NCBI GenBank assembly: GCA_029061605.1
Contig: JAIDRT010000006.1
Span: 1-36,917 of the forward strand
DNA length: 36,917 nucleotides
Reading direction: 5' to 3'
Source: Clostridia bacterium
GTDB taxonomy: Bacteria > Bacillota > Clostridia > Christensenellales > UBA3700
Part shown: in pieces, positions 24,195 through 31,766 of the stretch
How positions within the stretch are numbered: position 1 is the stretch's first letter
Layout: the number at the start of each line of letters is the position of its first letter
Made by a program: the position numbers and the translations under genes
Notes under the pieces: model-generated
What the model was told of the DNA's origin: nothing
The model's input: only the letters and a program-made list of their open reading frames with translations
Database searches by the model: none

Positions 24195-25766
24195 ATGGAA
24201 AGATTAAAACTTATACCTTATCCGACAAGCGTAGAACTCTTTGAGGGTAACGTTGACTGCAAAGAGATCAATTTGGTTGGAGAGGCTTGTTTTGCGAGCG
24301 ATTTCTTTAAAGATTTTGCGCAAAAAAATTCTTTGACTTTGTCTGATAACGGCGTAAAAATTCAATATAGCATTGACAGCGCTTTGGCTATTGACGAGGA
24401 GGGGTATCTTCTTGAGATAAGCCAAGACGGTATTAGGATAAACGCAAACAGTAAAAAGGGATTGAACTATGCGTTTTGTTCGCTCGTTCATCTTTTTTCC
24501 AACTATAACGGCGTTTTGCCCTATTGTAAGATACAAGACGAGCCGTATTTAAAATTCAGAGGTATGCTACTTGACGTCGGCAGATACTTTTTCCCTGTCG
24601 AAGAAGTGCTCAAATACGTAGATTTTTGTTTTCTCAACAAACTCAACGTGTTGCACTGGCATTTGACGGAAGATCAGGGATGGAGAATAGAGATTGACAA
24701 GTATCCTTTGCTCACACAAAAGGGCAGTCGCCGCTCGCACACCAATTTTGGAATAAAGCCGCACAGCGGATTCTATACCAAAGAGCAGATTAGGCAAGTT
24801 ATTGCTTACGCCAACGAACGCAACGTGGAAGTTATGCCGGAGATAGACTTGCCGGGACACGCTCAAGCGGCGCTTGCTTGTTATCCGTATCTCGGTTGTT
24901 TTGACAGAAAGTTGCCAGTAGCCACGCACTGGGGCGTCAAGCACGACCCGCTTTGCGCAGGCAAGGAGAGTACCTACGAATGGGTATTCAATATGTTGGA
25001 CGAAGTCATAGAACTATTCGGCGGCAACACCAAGTACATACATATCGGAGGAGACGAAGTATTCAGGCATAGATGGAAATTATGCGAGCACTGTCAGGCG
25101 ACTATTGCAAAATACGGACTCAAAGACGAAGAAGAATTGCAAGCGCACTTTATGCGCAGAGTCTGCGAATTTGTCGTGTCAAAGGGTTGTATACCAATGG
25201 CGTGGAACGGCGTAGACGTGGACAAGACCGTTCACGAGAAAGTTGTATGGCAATTTTGGAGTGACGAGCGCGGCGGAAGCGAAAGACTGGTGCAAAGTCT
25301 TGCGCATCAAAGCGGCGGCTATCTCAACAGTAATTCCAAATATAACTACGTCGATTTTCCATACGGAATGACAAGTCTAAAGCAGAGTTATGAAATGACG
25401 CCGTTGCCTGAAGGTATGGATCGCGATAAATTGGTGGGCGCAGAACTCACTCTTTGGACGGAGTATATTCCCAACTTTAAGAAGGCTTGCAGATATCTTT
25501 TGCCACGTACGCCTGCGCTGTCAGAAGCAATGTGGAACAACAAAGAAAAAGATTATCAAGAATTTGAACAAAGGCTTGTGCCAACGCTTGAACTTTTCAA
25601 TAAACAAGGCTTTAAGTCCGCGTCTCTGAAATGGGCAAATCCGTCGAAGTTGTTGGGCAAGTGTCAGACTGCTTGGTTTAACCGTCGAGTGCTGCACTGG
25701 CAAGGGCTGCACAATCTCATAGACGACGCTTACGTAACTAGGAAGTATGGCAAAAAAAGGAAATGA
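24195..25766 (+). CDS. GH20 beta-N-acetylhexosaminidase
   Basis: A 523-residue enzyme. An N-terminal alpha/beta domain (about 1-115) precedes the GH20 barrel, which carries the family motifs FRGMLLDVGRYFF, LNVLHWHLTEDQGWRIE, EVMPEIDLPGHAQAALA and HIGGDEVFRHRW. Asp287 and Glu288 in the last motif are the catalytic pair of the substrate-assisted mechanism. It removes terminal GlcNAc or GalNAc from host or bacterial glycans. No signal peptide is visible, so the enzyme is probably cytoplasmic and acts on imported oligosaccharides. GGGGAGG precedes the ATG. The upstream lipoprotein and downstream GPH symporter give it a likely uptake partner. Confidence 0.92.
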   Translation: MERLKLIPYPTSVELFEGNVDCKEINLVGEACFASDFFKDFAQKNSLTLSDNGVKIQYSIDSALAIDEEGYLLEISQDGIRINANSKKGLNYAFCSLVHLFSNYNGVLPYCKIQDEPYLKFRGMLLDVGRYFFPVEEVLKYVDFCFLNKLNVLHWHLTEDQGWRIEIDKYPLLTQKGSRRSHTNFGIKPHSGFYTKEQIRQVIAYANERNVEVMPEIDLPGHAQAALACYPYLGCFDRKLPVATHWGVKHDPLCAGKESTYEWVFNMLDEVIELFGGNTKYIHIGGDEVFRHRWKLCEHCQATIAKYGLKDEEELQAHFMRRVCEFVVSKGCIPMAWNGVDVDKTVHEKVVWQFWSDERGGSERLVQSLAHQSGGYLNSNSKYNYVDFPYGMTSLKQSYEMTPLPEGMDRDKLVGAELTLWTEYIPNFKKACRYLLPRTPALSEAMWNNKEKDYQEFEQRLVPTLELFNKQGFKSASLKWANPSKLLGKCQTAWFNRRVLHWQGLHNLIDDAYVTRKYGKKRK

Positions 25767-25828
25767 GCGTCTTAGCGTTATATGATATAATAGTCTTGAT
25801 GGGAAGTTATGCCAAAATACGCAAAGGC

Positions 25829-25899
25829 TTTTATGAAAATAACGAAAATTATTGCTAAAAAACAATAATCTTATTTAGCGGTAAATAATTTTCATAAAA
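25829..25899. repeat. Nested inverted repeat in the GH20-symporter gap
   Basis: TTTTATGAAAAT (25829-25840) is matched by its reverse complement at 25888-25899, and ATTATTG/CAATAAT form an inner pair in between. A 19-codon frame (ATG at 25810, start MPKYAKAF) covers the left half, with GGGAAG just before it, but is too short to call a gene. The structure could be an RNA element between the two genes or a small decayed repeat. Confidence 0.4.
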
Positions 25900-25950
25900 T
25901 TTTTAAAAAACTAACACAAACGCGGTATTGTATGATATACTTAATACAGA

Positions 25951-26022
25951 GCGCGCTAAATTTGGCGCGCAAAAAGTAAAAGTATGATAAGAACGTGAAA
26001 TAATATGCGCTTGCGCAGGAGG
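25951..26022 (+). promoter_or_regulatory. Two hairpins in the symporter leader, one next to the ribosome binding site
   Basis: GCGCGC (25951-25956) pairs with GCGCGC (25965-25970) across TAAATTTG. A second hairpin, TGCGC-TT-GCGCA (26006-26017), directly abuts the GGAGG at 26018-26022 of the symporter gene. A stem at that spot could affect translation. A TATACT at about 25936 may be a -10. The functions are inferred. Confidence 0.4.
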
Positions 26023-26026
26023 AAAT

Positions 26027-27841
26027 ATGGGAAAACAAAACGTATTTAAAAAAGTCGGTTCTTTGGTGACAGACTTTTTCAAGCATTGGAATACTCCTCC
26101 CAAAGAGGGATATTACTTGCCAAACAGAGAATTCGTCGCTTATGCTGTAGGCGGAATGGGTGTGCAGGGATTTGGTATATTGACCCAATACTTTGCCATC
26201 AACGTGGGCGTGCATCTTTCGCTAGTCTACAACTTTGACGCGATGATAGTTCAGTACACGACTTGGATTATCGCGTTGCTTACGCTTTTCCGCGCTCCTA
26301 TAGTCGGTTGGATAATTGACAACACAAATACCAAATGGGGAAAATATAGACCGTATTTGCTCTTCACAGGCGTTTTGTGCGTGCTGAGTTATTGGCTTTT
26401 GGCGTTTATCCCCGATTGGTTTATGCCTGACAATGCATTGCAGCATACCGCCAAAACGCAGTGGTTAGTAGTCGGCTCTTATCAGTTGATTTTATTTATA
26501 GCAACGACGATATTCAGTTTCTTCTCTTTCGGTAGAACTGGACTTGCGCAGGTTATTACTCCAAATACCAACGAGCGTACCAAGTTGTATTCCGTCGGCG
26601 GAGTTATAGACTCGCTTGGACCTTCCATAGTACAGATGTTTTTCCCACTTATTGCAGGCGGAATTTACGGACAGTCGGGATCGGTATACGGCGACGAGTT
26701 CGGCCAGATGACTTCCGATCAGATCCGCAATATGGGATTGAGACTTACATACGGTATGGATAATATCAATACATACAAAGTCGTATTCCCTATAGTCGGT
26801 CTTATATGCGTGGCTCTTTCGCTGGTTATGTTCTTCGGAACAAAAGAGAGGATCATACAGGAAAAGAAAGTCAAAGAAAAAATCGGCTTCTTGGCAGGTA
26901 TCAAGAAGAGTATGAAAAACCAGTACTTCTGGATTTTCAATATCTCCAACATACTTGCTTTTGGAAGACTTTTGATATTCTCCGCAACCAACTACGTTTG
27001 TCTTTATATTCTTGGCGGACAATTGGGTACGGCTATGAGAGGTATAATGCCGACGCTTGCGTCAGTAGGTTTTGTGCCCGGAATGTTGTTCTCACCAATT
27101 ATCCAAAAGAAACTCGGGAAAAAGAATATGACGTTGTTATCGTTTGCTGGCTCAACGGTAATATCAGCGTTGCTATTGATATTGTTTAAATTCGCATATC
27201 ACTCTTCCGTAACGGCTTGGATATACTTCGTTGGAGTATTCTTCCATAATATCTTTGCCGCTTTGTGGACGGTTACGTCACCTGCTATGACGGCAGACTA
27301 TTGCGAATATCAGCAATGGAAGACAGGTGAAAGACTTGACGGATATATGTCTCAATTTTCTTCAGTAATCACTACTGTATGCGGAATGTTGTCAAGTTGG
27401 CTTACTACCACGCTCTTGATTAAATTCGCAGGCGCTGCGTCAGCAGAAGACTACGGCGAAGAAGGCGTTATGCAAAGCGTATTGATCATATGGGGCATAC
27501 TAAGTATCGTCTGCGGCGTACTTGCAATCTTACCTTTCCTTTTCTGGAATTTGAATGAGAAGAAACAACTTGAGATGGCAAGGGACATCAAGATCAGAGG
27601 ATACAAAGAACAACTCGAATCCAACACGTTGGCTCAAGAGAATATCCTAGAGGCAGTTTCTCTTGGAGTATTGACAGAAGAGCAAGCGGTGGAGATGGGC
27701 TTTGTCTTGGAAGAGACGTCTAATGAAGACAATGCGTTTTCGGCTGGCGAGCAAGACCAACTGACAGTTGACGAGGCGACGACTGACGAAGTCACAGACA
27801 GCGCAGAGGAAAAGTCTGACGATTACAATAAGTCAGAATAA
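26027..27841 (+). CDS. GPH-family (MelB-like) sugar:cation symporter
   Basis: A 604-residue transporter of the glycoside-pentoside-hexuronide family. About twelve hydrophobic segments span residues 40-510. Motifs near the N-terminus (AYAVGGMGVQGFG, FRAPIVGWIIDNTNTKWGKYRPYLL) match the family's DRT-like loop, and FHNIFAALWTVTSPAMTADYCEYQQWKTGERLDGYM is the typical second-half signature. It imports sugars or oligosaccharides with Na+ or H+. The final 95 residues are an acidic, Thr/Ser/Glu-rich tail, longer than in MelB. Placement downstream of GH20, across a 260-bp gap, suggests it carries N-acetylhexosamine-containing glycans; the arabinose from the GH51 enzyme is another option. GGAGG precedes the ATG. 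Confidence 0.9.
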   Translation: MGKQNVFKKVGSLVTDFFKHWNTPPKEGYYLPNREFVAYAVGGMGVQGFGILTQYFAINVGVHLSLVYNFDAMIVQYTTWIIALLTLFRAPIVGWIIDNTNTKWGKYRPYLLFTGVLCVLSYWLLAFIPDWFMPDNALQHTAKTQWLVVGSYQLILFIATTIFSFFSFGRTGLAQVITPNTNERTKLYSVGGVIDSLGPSIVQMFFPLIAGGIYGQSGSVYGDEFGQMTSDQIRNMGLRLTYGMDNINTYKVVFPIVGLICVALSLVMFFGTKERIIQEKKVKEKIGFLAGIKKSMKNQYFWIFNISNILAFGRLLIFSATNYVCLYILGGQLGTAMRGIMPTLASVGFVPGMLFSPIIQKKLGKKNMTLLSFAGSTVISALLLILFKFAYHSSVTAWIYFVGVFFHNIFAALWTVTSPAMTADYCEYQQWKTGERLDGYMSQFSSVITTVCGMLSSWLTTTLLIKFAGAASAEDYGEEGVMQSVLIIWGILSIVCGVLAILPFLFWNLNEKKQLEMARDIKIRGYKEQLESNTLAQENILEAVSLGVLTEEQAVEMGFVLEETSNEDNAFSAGEQDQLTVDEATTDEVTDSAEEKSDDYNKSE

Positions 27842-27859
27842 TTATTAAAACAATTTGAT

Positions 27860-27895
27860 TAGGACGGAGCAATTGCTTCGTCCTAAATTTTATAT
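27860..27895 (+). terminator. Terminator-like hairpin after the symporter gene
   Basis: TAGGACGGAGCAA at 27860-27872 pairs with TTGCTTCGTCCTA at 27873-27885, with one G-U pair. The T-tract downstream (AATTTTATATT) is broken, so the terminator may be weak. Confidence 0.65.
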
Positions 27896-27934
27896 TGATA
27901 TTTTATCATAAAAAAATAAATATATCAATAATTG

Positions 27935-27981
27935 TTGACATAAAACATAACACGTGTTATATTTAAAATAACAGGTGTTAT
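27935..27981 (+). promoter_or_regulatory. TetR-controlled promoter with two palindromic operators
   Basis: TTGACA (27935-27940) and TATATT (27958-27963) are 17 bp apart. ATAACACGTGTTAT at 27947-27960 is a perfect 14-bp palindrome lying in the spacer and touching the -10. ATAACAGGTGTTAT at 27968-27981 is a near copy with one change, centred 21 bp downstream at the expected start of transcription. Both would block RNA polymerase when the TetR protein is bound. Confidence 0.8.
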
Positions 27982-28001
27982 ATTTATTTGGGAGATTAAA
28001 A

Positions 28002-28556
28002 TTGGCAAATAAGAAAATTACAAAAGACAGTATACTGGACTGTGCAGTCGAACTTATAAGACAGGGCGACGAGTTGAGCGCAAGAAATATTGCAAAGCGA
28101 CTTGGGTGTTCAACCCAGCCAATATATTCAGTATTTAAGAATATGGCGGAATTGGAAGGCGAACTGTACTTGTATATTCAGCGAATACACAAGACATATA
28201 TTGCGCAATATGTAGTGAATAAGGGCATTTTGGATTACAAGGCATTTGGAATGGGTTTTGTAAAATTTGCTAAAATAGAAAAGCAACTTTTTAGTAGGCT
28301 TTATATCCAAAAGCCTTTTGATAGAAAATGTCTTGAAGAAGATGCGTATTTTATTGAGGTAGTCAAGACAATTCAAGAGGAATATGGAATTTCGCATCAG
28401 CAGGCTGTGCAATTCCATTTGGATATGACGATATATTCTTACGGTTTGGCGGTTATGCAACACGCGGATAGCGATATGTCCGACGATGAGATTTCGCAAA
28501 GACTGACTACGCAGTTTAGAGCGCTTTACAATTTATATTTTGATAAGAAGGATTAA
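28002..28556 (+). CDS. TetR-family regulator of the adjacent ABC exporter
   Basis: A 184-residue protein. Residues 3-50 form the TetR helix-turn-helix (KKITKDSILDCAVELI, then SARNIAKRLGCSTQPIYSVFKNMAEL). The C-terminal ligand-binding part is all helical, without obvious motif. I chose the TTG at 28002, which has GGGAG seven to eight bases upstream, since the ORF before it has no signal and lies in the promoter. Two matching operators sit at the promoter just upstream, so it should repress itself and the two transporter genes, lifting repression when an exported compound binds. The next gene starts 1 bp after its stop. Confidence 0.88.
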   Translation: MANKKITKDSILDCAVELIRQGDELSARNIAKRLGCSTQPIYSVFKNMAELEGELYLYIQRIHKTYIAQYVVNKGILDYKAFGMGFVKFAKIEKQLFSRLYIQKPFDRKCLEEDAYFIEVVKTIQEEYGISHQQAVQFHLDMTIYSYGLAVMQHADSDMSDDEISQRLTTQFRALYNLYFDKKD

Positions 28557-28557
28557 T

Positions 28558-29478
28558 ATGAATAATATAATAGAAATCAAAGACCTAAAAAAATATTTTA
28601 AAGAAGTCAAGGCTGTTGACGGCATATCTTTTTGCGTAAGAGAAGGCGAGTTGTTTGCATTTTTGGGACTTAACGGCGCAGGTAAGAGTACAACGATAAA
28701 TATTATATGCAATCTTCTTGAAAAAGACGGCGGAGACGTATATATTGACGGTTTGTCAATAGACAGCAATATGCAAAAGATTAAGCCGAGACTTGGTGTA
28801 GTCTTTCAAGAAAATTCTTTGGACGTCAAGTTGTCCGTATACGACAATTTGAAATACAGAGCGGGGCTATATGGGCTTAAAGGCAAAGACTTTAAAGACA
28901 GACTCAACTATCTTGCCGACAGATTGCAGTTTGCCGATCTTTTGAAAAGACCGTTTGGCAAACTGTCGGGCGGACAGCAACGGCGAATTGACGTTGCAAG
29001 GGCGTTGATGCATTCGCCGAAGATATTGATTTTGGACGAGCCTACCACGGGACTTGATCCCAATACGAGAATAACGCTCTGGGAATTTCTCAACGAATTG
29101 AGATTGAGCAAAGGTTTGACCGTGTTACTCACGACGCATTATATGGAAGAAGCAAGCGACGCTGATTACGTTGTGATAATCGACAGTGGAAAAATCGTAG
29201 CCAGTGACACACCAAATAATCTCAAAAATCAGTACGCGTATGACTTTATCAAGATCTACGACTATTCTAAAGAGTTGATAGAGCGTTTTGCAAGCGACGG
29301 CGTGGATTATAAAGAAGAGGGCGGACACTTGCTTATCGAGGTAAAAGAAATAGCAAAGGCAAAACAAATCTTGACGGCTTACGCTGAGTATATTGAAGAT
29401 TTTGAAGTGATAAAGGGTAAGATGGACAACGTATTCCTCAACGTCACAGGCAAGCAGTTGAAGGAGGAGATTAAATGA
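28558..29478 (+). CDS. ABC transporter ATP-binding protein (DrrA-type)
   Basis: A 306-residue ATPase of the drug/antibiotic exporter type. Walker A (GLNGAGKST), the Q-loop (GVVFQENSLD), signature (LSGGQQRRIDVARAL), Walker B (ILILDEPTTGLDP) and the H-loop (LLTTHYMEEAS) are all present. The 80-residue C-terminal extension resembles the DrrA group. It should pair with the next gene, whose ATG overlaps the stop (ATGA). The start at 28558 is 1 bp after the TetR stop, with AAGAAGGA upstream. Confidence 0.92.
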   Translation: MNNIIEIKDLKKYFKEVKAVDGISFCVREGELFAFLGLNGAGKSTTINIICNLLEKDGGDVYIDGLSIDSNMQKIKPRLGVVFQENSLDVKLSVYDNLKYRAGLYGLKGKDFKDRLNYLADRLQFADLLKRPFGKLSGGQQRRIDVARALMHSPKILILDEPTTGLDPNTRITLWEFLNELRLSKGLTVLLTTHYMEEASDADYVVIIDSGKIVASDTPNNLKNQYAYDFIKIYDYSKELIERFASDGVDYKEEGGHLLIEVKEIAKAKQILTAYAEYIEDFEVIKGKMDNVFLNVTGKQLKEEIK

Positions 29479-30419
29479 AAGATAGATTGAGCAGATTTGG
29501 GTATATGCTGGGACGTAATATTAAGGTGTATTTTAAAGACAGACTGACTTTTGTCTTTTCTCTTATGACGCCGCTGATATTAGTCGTTTTGTTTTTACTG
29601 TTTTTACGCGGAGTATATGAGGATTCGCTTGTAAATTCTCTTCCCGAAGGGTTTGAGTTGAGCAAAAAAGTTGTCAATGCTTTTACTGGCAGTTGGCTGT
29701 TTTCTTCCATAATGACGACTTCGTGTATTACGATAGCGTTTTGCTCTAATATGCGCATTGACGACAAACTCAAGAAGACTTTGCGCGGTTTTGAGATTGC
29801 GCCAATAAGCAAGTTTTCTTTGAGTTTGAGTTACACCATATCAAATTTTATCACGACTTTGCTTATTTGTACGATTGTGTTGGTAATAAGTTTTATATAC
29901 TTGGCTATTGTCGGTTGGTATTTGACGTTTGCTGACGTTTTAATTATCGTCGTAGATATGCTTTTGACTGTGATTATGGGCTCTTTGATTATCTCAATAG
30001 TTGGCATATTTATCAATTCACAAGGCGCATTGAGCGGAATATGCACGTTGGTATCGTCAATGTACGGCTTTTTATGCGGAGCGTATATGCCTATATCGGG
30101 TATGGGCAAGGGAATACAAAATTTCGTGGGATTTATACCAGGCACTTATTCAACTGTGATATTCCGTCAGGCGTATATGAACGGAATACTTAACGAAATA
30201 GGCAAGGACGTGCCGTCTCAGGCAGTTGACGCAATTCGCAAGGGCTTTGACTGCGAGTATTACTTTTTTGACAACAAGGTCGCGACTTGGGTAATGTACG
30301 TTGTGGTAATCGTCACGATAGTTGCGTTACTTGCGATATATCTGACACTTAATCTAAAAGTCCGTCACAAAAGTAAGCAATATGTCAATGCCCAATCAGG
30401 AGCGGTAAAGAATCAATAA
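29475..30419 (+). CDS. ABC-2 type permease (DrrB-like)
   Basis: A 314-residue membrane protein with about six hydrophobic segments: one near 25-45, then four from 105 to 225 (for example IVDMLLTVIMGSLIISIVGIFI and LVSSMYGFLCGAYMPI) and one near 275-295. The motif FVGFIPGTYSTVIFRQAYMNG is typical of the ABC-2 family. The N-terminus (MLGRNIKVYFKDRLTFVFSLMTPL) is also characteristic. It forms the channel for the upstream ATPase, likely exporting a drug-like or lipid-like molecule; the substrate is unknown. It overlaps the ATPase stop by 4 bp. A terminator follows. Confidence 0.88.
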   Translation: MKDRLSRFGYMLGRNIKVYFKDRLTFVFSLMTPLILVVLFLLFLRGVYEDSLVNSLPEGFELSKKVVNAFTGSWLFSSIMTTSCITIAFCSNMRIDDKLKKTLRGFEIAPISKFSLSLSYTISNFITTLLICTIVLVISFIYLAIVGWYLTFADVLIIVVDMLLTVIMGSLIISIVGIFINSQGALSGICTLVSSMYGFLCGAYMPISGMGKGIQNFVGFIPGTYSTVIFRQAYMNGILNEIGKDVPSQAVDAIRKGFDCEYYFFDNKVATWVMYVVVIVTIVALLAIYLTLNLKVRHKSKQYVNAQSGAVKNQ

Positions 30420-30430
30420 ATTTAATTAAG

Positions 30431-30468
30431 AGCAAAAGCCGACGCCAAAAGTCGGTTTTTGCTTTTAA
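30431..30468 (+). terminator. Terminator of the TetR-ABC operon
   Basis: AGCAAAAGCCGAC (30431-30443) pairs with GTCGGTTTTTGCT (30451-30463) across GCCAAAA with one mismatch, and a T-rich run is built into and after the right arm. Placed directly after the permease stop. Confidence 0.8.
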
Positions 30469-30477
30469 AAATATGTT

Positions 30478-30516
30478 GCAAAAGTGATTGACACTTTTGC
30501 GCTTATCAATTATAAT
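30478..30516 (+). promoter_or_regulatory. Consensus promoter of the tRNA-Thr region, overlapping an inverted repeat
   Basis: TTGACA (30488-30493) and TATAAT (30511-30516) are 17 bp apart, as in stable-RNA promoters. GCAAAAGTG (30478-30486) and CACTTTTGC (30492-30500) form a 9-bp inverted repeat covering the -35, which may be an operator or coincidental. Transcription should begin near 30523 and pass through both the tRNA fragment and the intact tRNA. Confidence 0.8.
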
Positions 30517-30539
30517 AGTTAAGCAAGTTGAAAGAATAT

Positions 30540-30567
30540 GCTGCTATGGCTCAGTAGGCGCGTGACG
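30540..30567 (+). pseudogene. 5' fragment of a tRNA-Thr gene
   Basis: The first 15 bases match the intact tRNA-Thr at 30707 exactly, and seven flanking bases upstream also match (offset 167 bp). After GGCTCAGTAGG the sequence departs from tRNA. A 9-bp hairpin (AAAACAATT…AATTGTTTT) follows, and about 100 bp on, near 30659-30680, ACGTCCTT-CA-AGGACG resembles the anticodon stem of the intact gene. No T-arm or acceptor 3' half is present before the intact tRNA, so this copy cannot work. Confidence 0.75.
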
Positions 30568-30706
30568 TAAAGAAAACAATTGATAATTGTTTTTAGTCTA
30601 AGCGAACTGCAAGTGCGAAAGGCGTAATAGAGTAGACGAATGTCGATTGCAGTCGGGAGCGCACGTCCTTCAAGGACGCTCATATTAGTGAATAAATTTA
30701 GAATAT

Positions 30707-30782
<76 letters not shown>

Positions 30783-30788
30783 GTGTAA

Positions 30789-30820
30789 GGCACTCTCAAA
30801 GTTTTGAGAGTGCCGTTTTT
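30789..30820 (+). terminator. Terminator after tRNA-Thr
   Basis: GGCACTCTCAAA (30789-30800) and TTTGAGAGTGCC (30803-30814) form a perfect 12-bp stem. GTTTTT follows. Confidence 0.9.
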
Positions 30821-30894
30821 AGTCGTGCTAACGCGGCCAGTCCAAAATAATGACGTTCGCCAGTGGCTCACTATTCCGTCGCTATCGCTCCTTG

Positions 30895-30915
30895 CAAGTC
30901 CGGTTAGCAGATCCA
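30895..30915 (+). pseudogene. 3' fragment of a tRNA-Thr gene
   Basis: CAAGTCCGGTTAGCAG then ATCCA matches the 3' end of the intact tRNA (30762-30782, offset 133 bp) at all but one base, including the CCA. The 70 bases before it (30820-30894) do not fold as the rest of a tRNA. It is therefore a second, 3' tRNA relic flanking the intact gene. Confidence 0.75.
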
Positions 30916-30924
30916 TTTAATGAA

Positions 30925-30953
30925 CTCCCCAAGTAATGGGGAGCGTCGTTTTT
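30925..30953 (+). terminator. Terminator after the 3' tRNA fragment
   Basis: CTCCCC (30925-30930) pairs with GGGGAG (30938-30943) across AAGTAAT, with a T-run at 30949-30953. The tRNA relic has its own terminator, as if it had once been a separate gene. Confidence 0.8.
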
Positions 30954-30954
30954 A

Positions 30955-30983
30955 TTGACATATATTCTAAATTTTGCTAAAAT
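30955..30983 (+). promoter_or_regulatory. Sigma-A promoter of a putative small RNA
   Basis: TTGACA (30955-30960) and TAAAAT (30978-30983) are 17 bp apart. Expected start of transcription is about 30990, where the structured sequence begins. No coding sequence follows for 170 bp on this strand. Confidence 0.7.
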
Positions 30984-30989
30984 GAAAAG

Positions 30990-31156
30990 GCTAAACCAAA
31001 TTTAATAATTTTATCCCGTTTGAGCATAGTATTGGTAGAACTATACTCAGTACTCGCTTACAAAACTCATTCGGGAATTGTAATTTGGTTTAGCGACTTA
31101 GCGATGAACGGTATATTCTGCGGTGTCGTTCTTCGCAAGAGGGACGGCATCTTTTT
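30990..31156 (+). ncRNA. Putative structured small RNA with own promoter and terminator
   Basis: The expected first base is also the first base of a 13-bp perfect stem, GCTAAACCAAATT (30990-31002) with its complement at 31082-31094. Inside lie TCCCG/CGGGA and TGAG/CTCA pairs separated by TT/TT, and a hairpin with ATAGT/ACTAT arms (about 31025-31045). The 3' end is a stem TGTCGTTCTT/AGGGACGGCA (31124-31133 with 31140-31149, three G-U pairs) followed by CTTTTT. Length about 167 nt. It does not match tmRNA, SRP RNA, RNase P RNA or 6S RNA features that I know, and the only frames are short. Function unknown. It converges with the double-HTH gene, whose last bases overlap the terminator. Confidence 0.5.
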
Positions 31157-31619
31157 ATTTACAAGGAGTGGGGTCGTCAGTTCTGCCAAGCAAGTAATCA
31201 ATGGACACGCTGAAGAAGTCTGCAATAATTGACAGGTCATCTATCAGCGGTATGCAATCCAAGTTGTTCCATTGAGCAATATTGTTGCGATGAATATGGA
31301 TTAATTGAGATAATTCGTAAACGGTTGAAACGCCTTTTGCCATTCGCAATTCGCTCAAGCGTTCTTTGAACGGAGTGGGGTGCGGCGATTTTTCAAAATG
31401 CTCATCATCAGTATTGGCAATAAGATATTCTACAGAAATATTAAAATAATCTGCAATACGAATCAAAGAGGAGGTTTTAGGAATTATGCCATAATTATAA
31501 GCATTAGAATACGTGGTATTGCTAATACCGATTATTTTGGCTCTCTTTGATTTGCTTTTTTCAGCCAAATCATCTGTGAGTTCTATAAATCTGTTTTGAA
31601 AGTCTTTAGATAAAGCCAT
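31155..31619 (-). CDS. Regulator with two tandem XRE-type HTH domains
   Basis: A 154-residue protein with two helix-turn-helix units. The first spans residues 10-70 (FIELTDDLAEKSKSKRAKIIGISNTTYSNAYNYGIIPKTSSLIRIADYFNISVEYLIAN) and the second 85-150 (PFKERLSELRMAKGV…YELSQLIHIHRNNIAQWNNLDCIPLIDDLSIIADFFSVSIDYLLGR). Single-HTH repressors bind as dimers; a tandem pair in one chain may bind a pseudo-palindrome as a monomer or bridge two sites. Two copies of a 24-bp near-palindrome lie between this gene and the divergent SLOG gene, which fits. I chose the ATG at 31619; a GTG and ATG four to five codons upstream are possible. Confidence 0.8.
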   Translation of the reverse strand: MALSKDFQNRFIELTDDLAEKSKSKRAKIIGISNTTYSNAYNYGIIPKTSSLIRIADYFNISVEYLIANTDDEHFEKSPHPTPFKERLSELRMAKGVSTVYELSQLIHIHRNNIAQWNNLDCIPLIDDLSIIADFFSVSIDYLLGRTDDPTPCK

Positions 31620-31648
31620 ATGTAATACCATCACAAATTTAAATTTTA

Positions 31649-31731
31649 GACAATAAAGCGTTTACATTGTCGTTAGAATTATGGTATTATATACAAGCGC
31701 TTAATCCGACAACAAACGGCTTATATTGTCG
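31649..31731. promoter_or_regulatory. Two copies of a 24-bp near-palindromic operator in a divergent promoter region
   Basis: Site A at 31649-31672 (GACAAT…ATTGTCG) and site B at 31708-31731 (GACAAC…ATTGTCG) match at 18 or so of 24 positions, each with inverted GACAA/TTGTC ends. They are centred 59 bp apart. Between them lies TATAAT on the minus strand (31691-31686) and a TATACA on the plus strand. Each site overlaps a -35-like TTGTCG or TTGTTG. The pair suits a divergent, jointly repressed promoter for the double-HTH gene and the SLOG operon. Confidence 0.7.
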
Positions 31732-31766
31732 CAAATAAGTAAATTTTTTTAAAGAGAGGGATAAAA

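Noticed and set aside
25810..25869. 19-codon frame MPKYAKAF… as a small peptide gene
   Set aside because: Too short and covered by an inverted repeat; the -10-like TATAAT upstream has no good -35. Kept only as a note in the repeat entry.
30570..30690. Group I intron or T-box inside the first tRNA copy
   Set aside because: The ACTGCAA/TTGCAGT and GTCTA/TAGAC pairs could cross as a pseudoknot, but the insert is far too short for a group I intron, no conserved core was found, and there is no 3' exon.
31020..31232. 70-codon plus-strand frame over the small RNA and the double-HTH gene
   Set aside because: It begins inside the structured RNA without a ribosome binding site and its end opposes a well-supported regulator gene.
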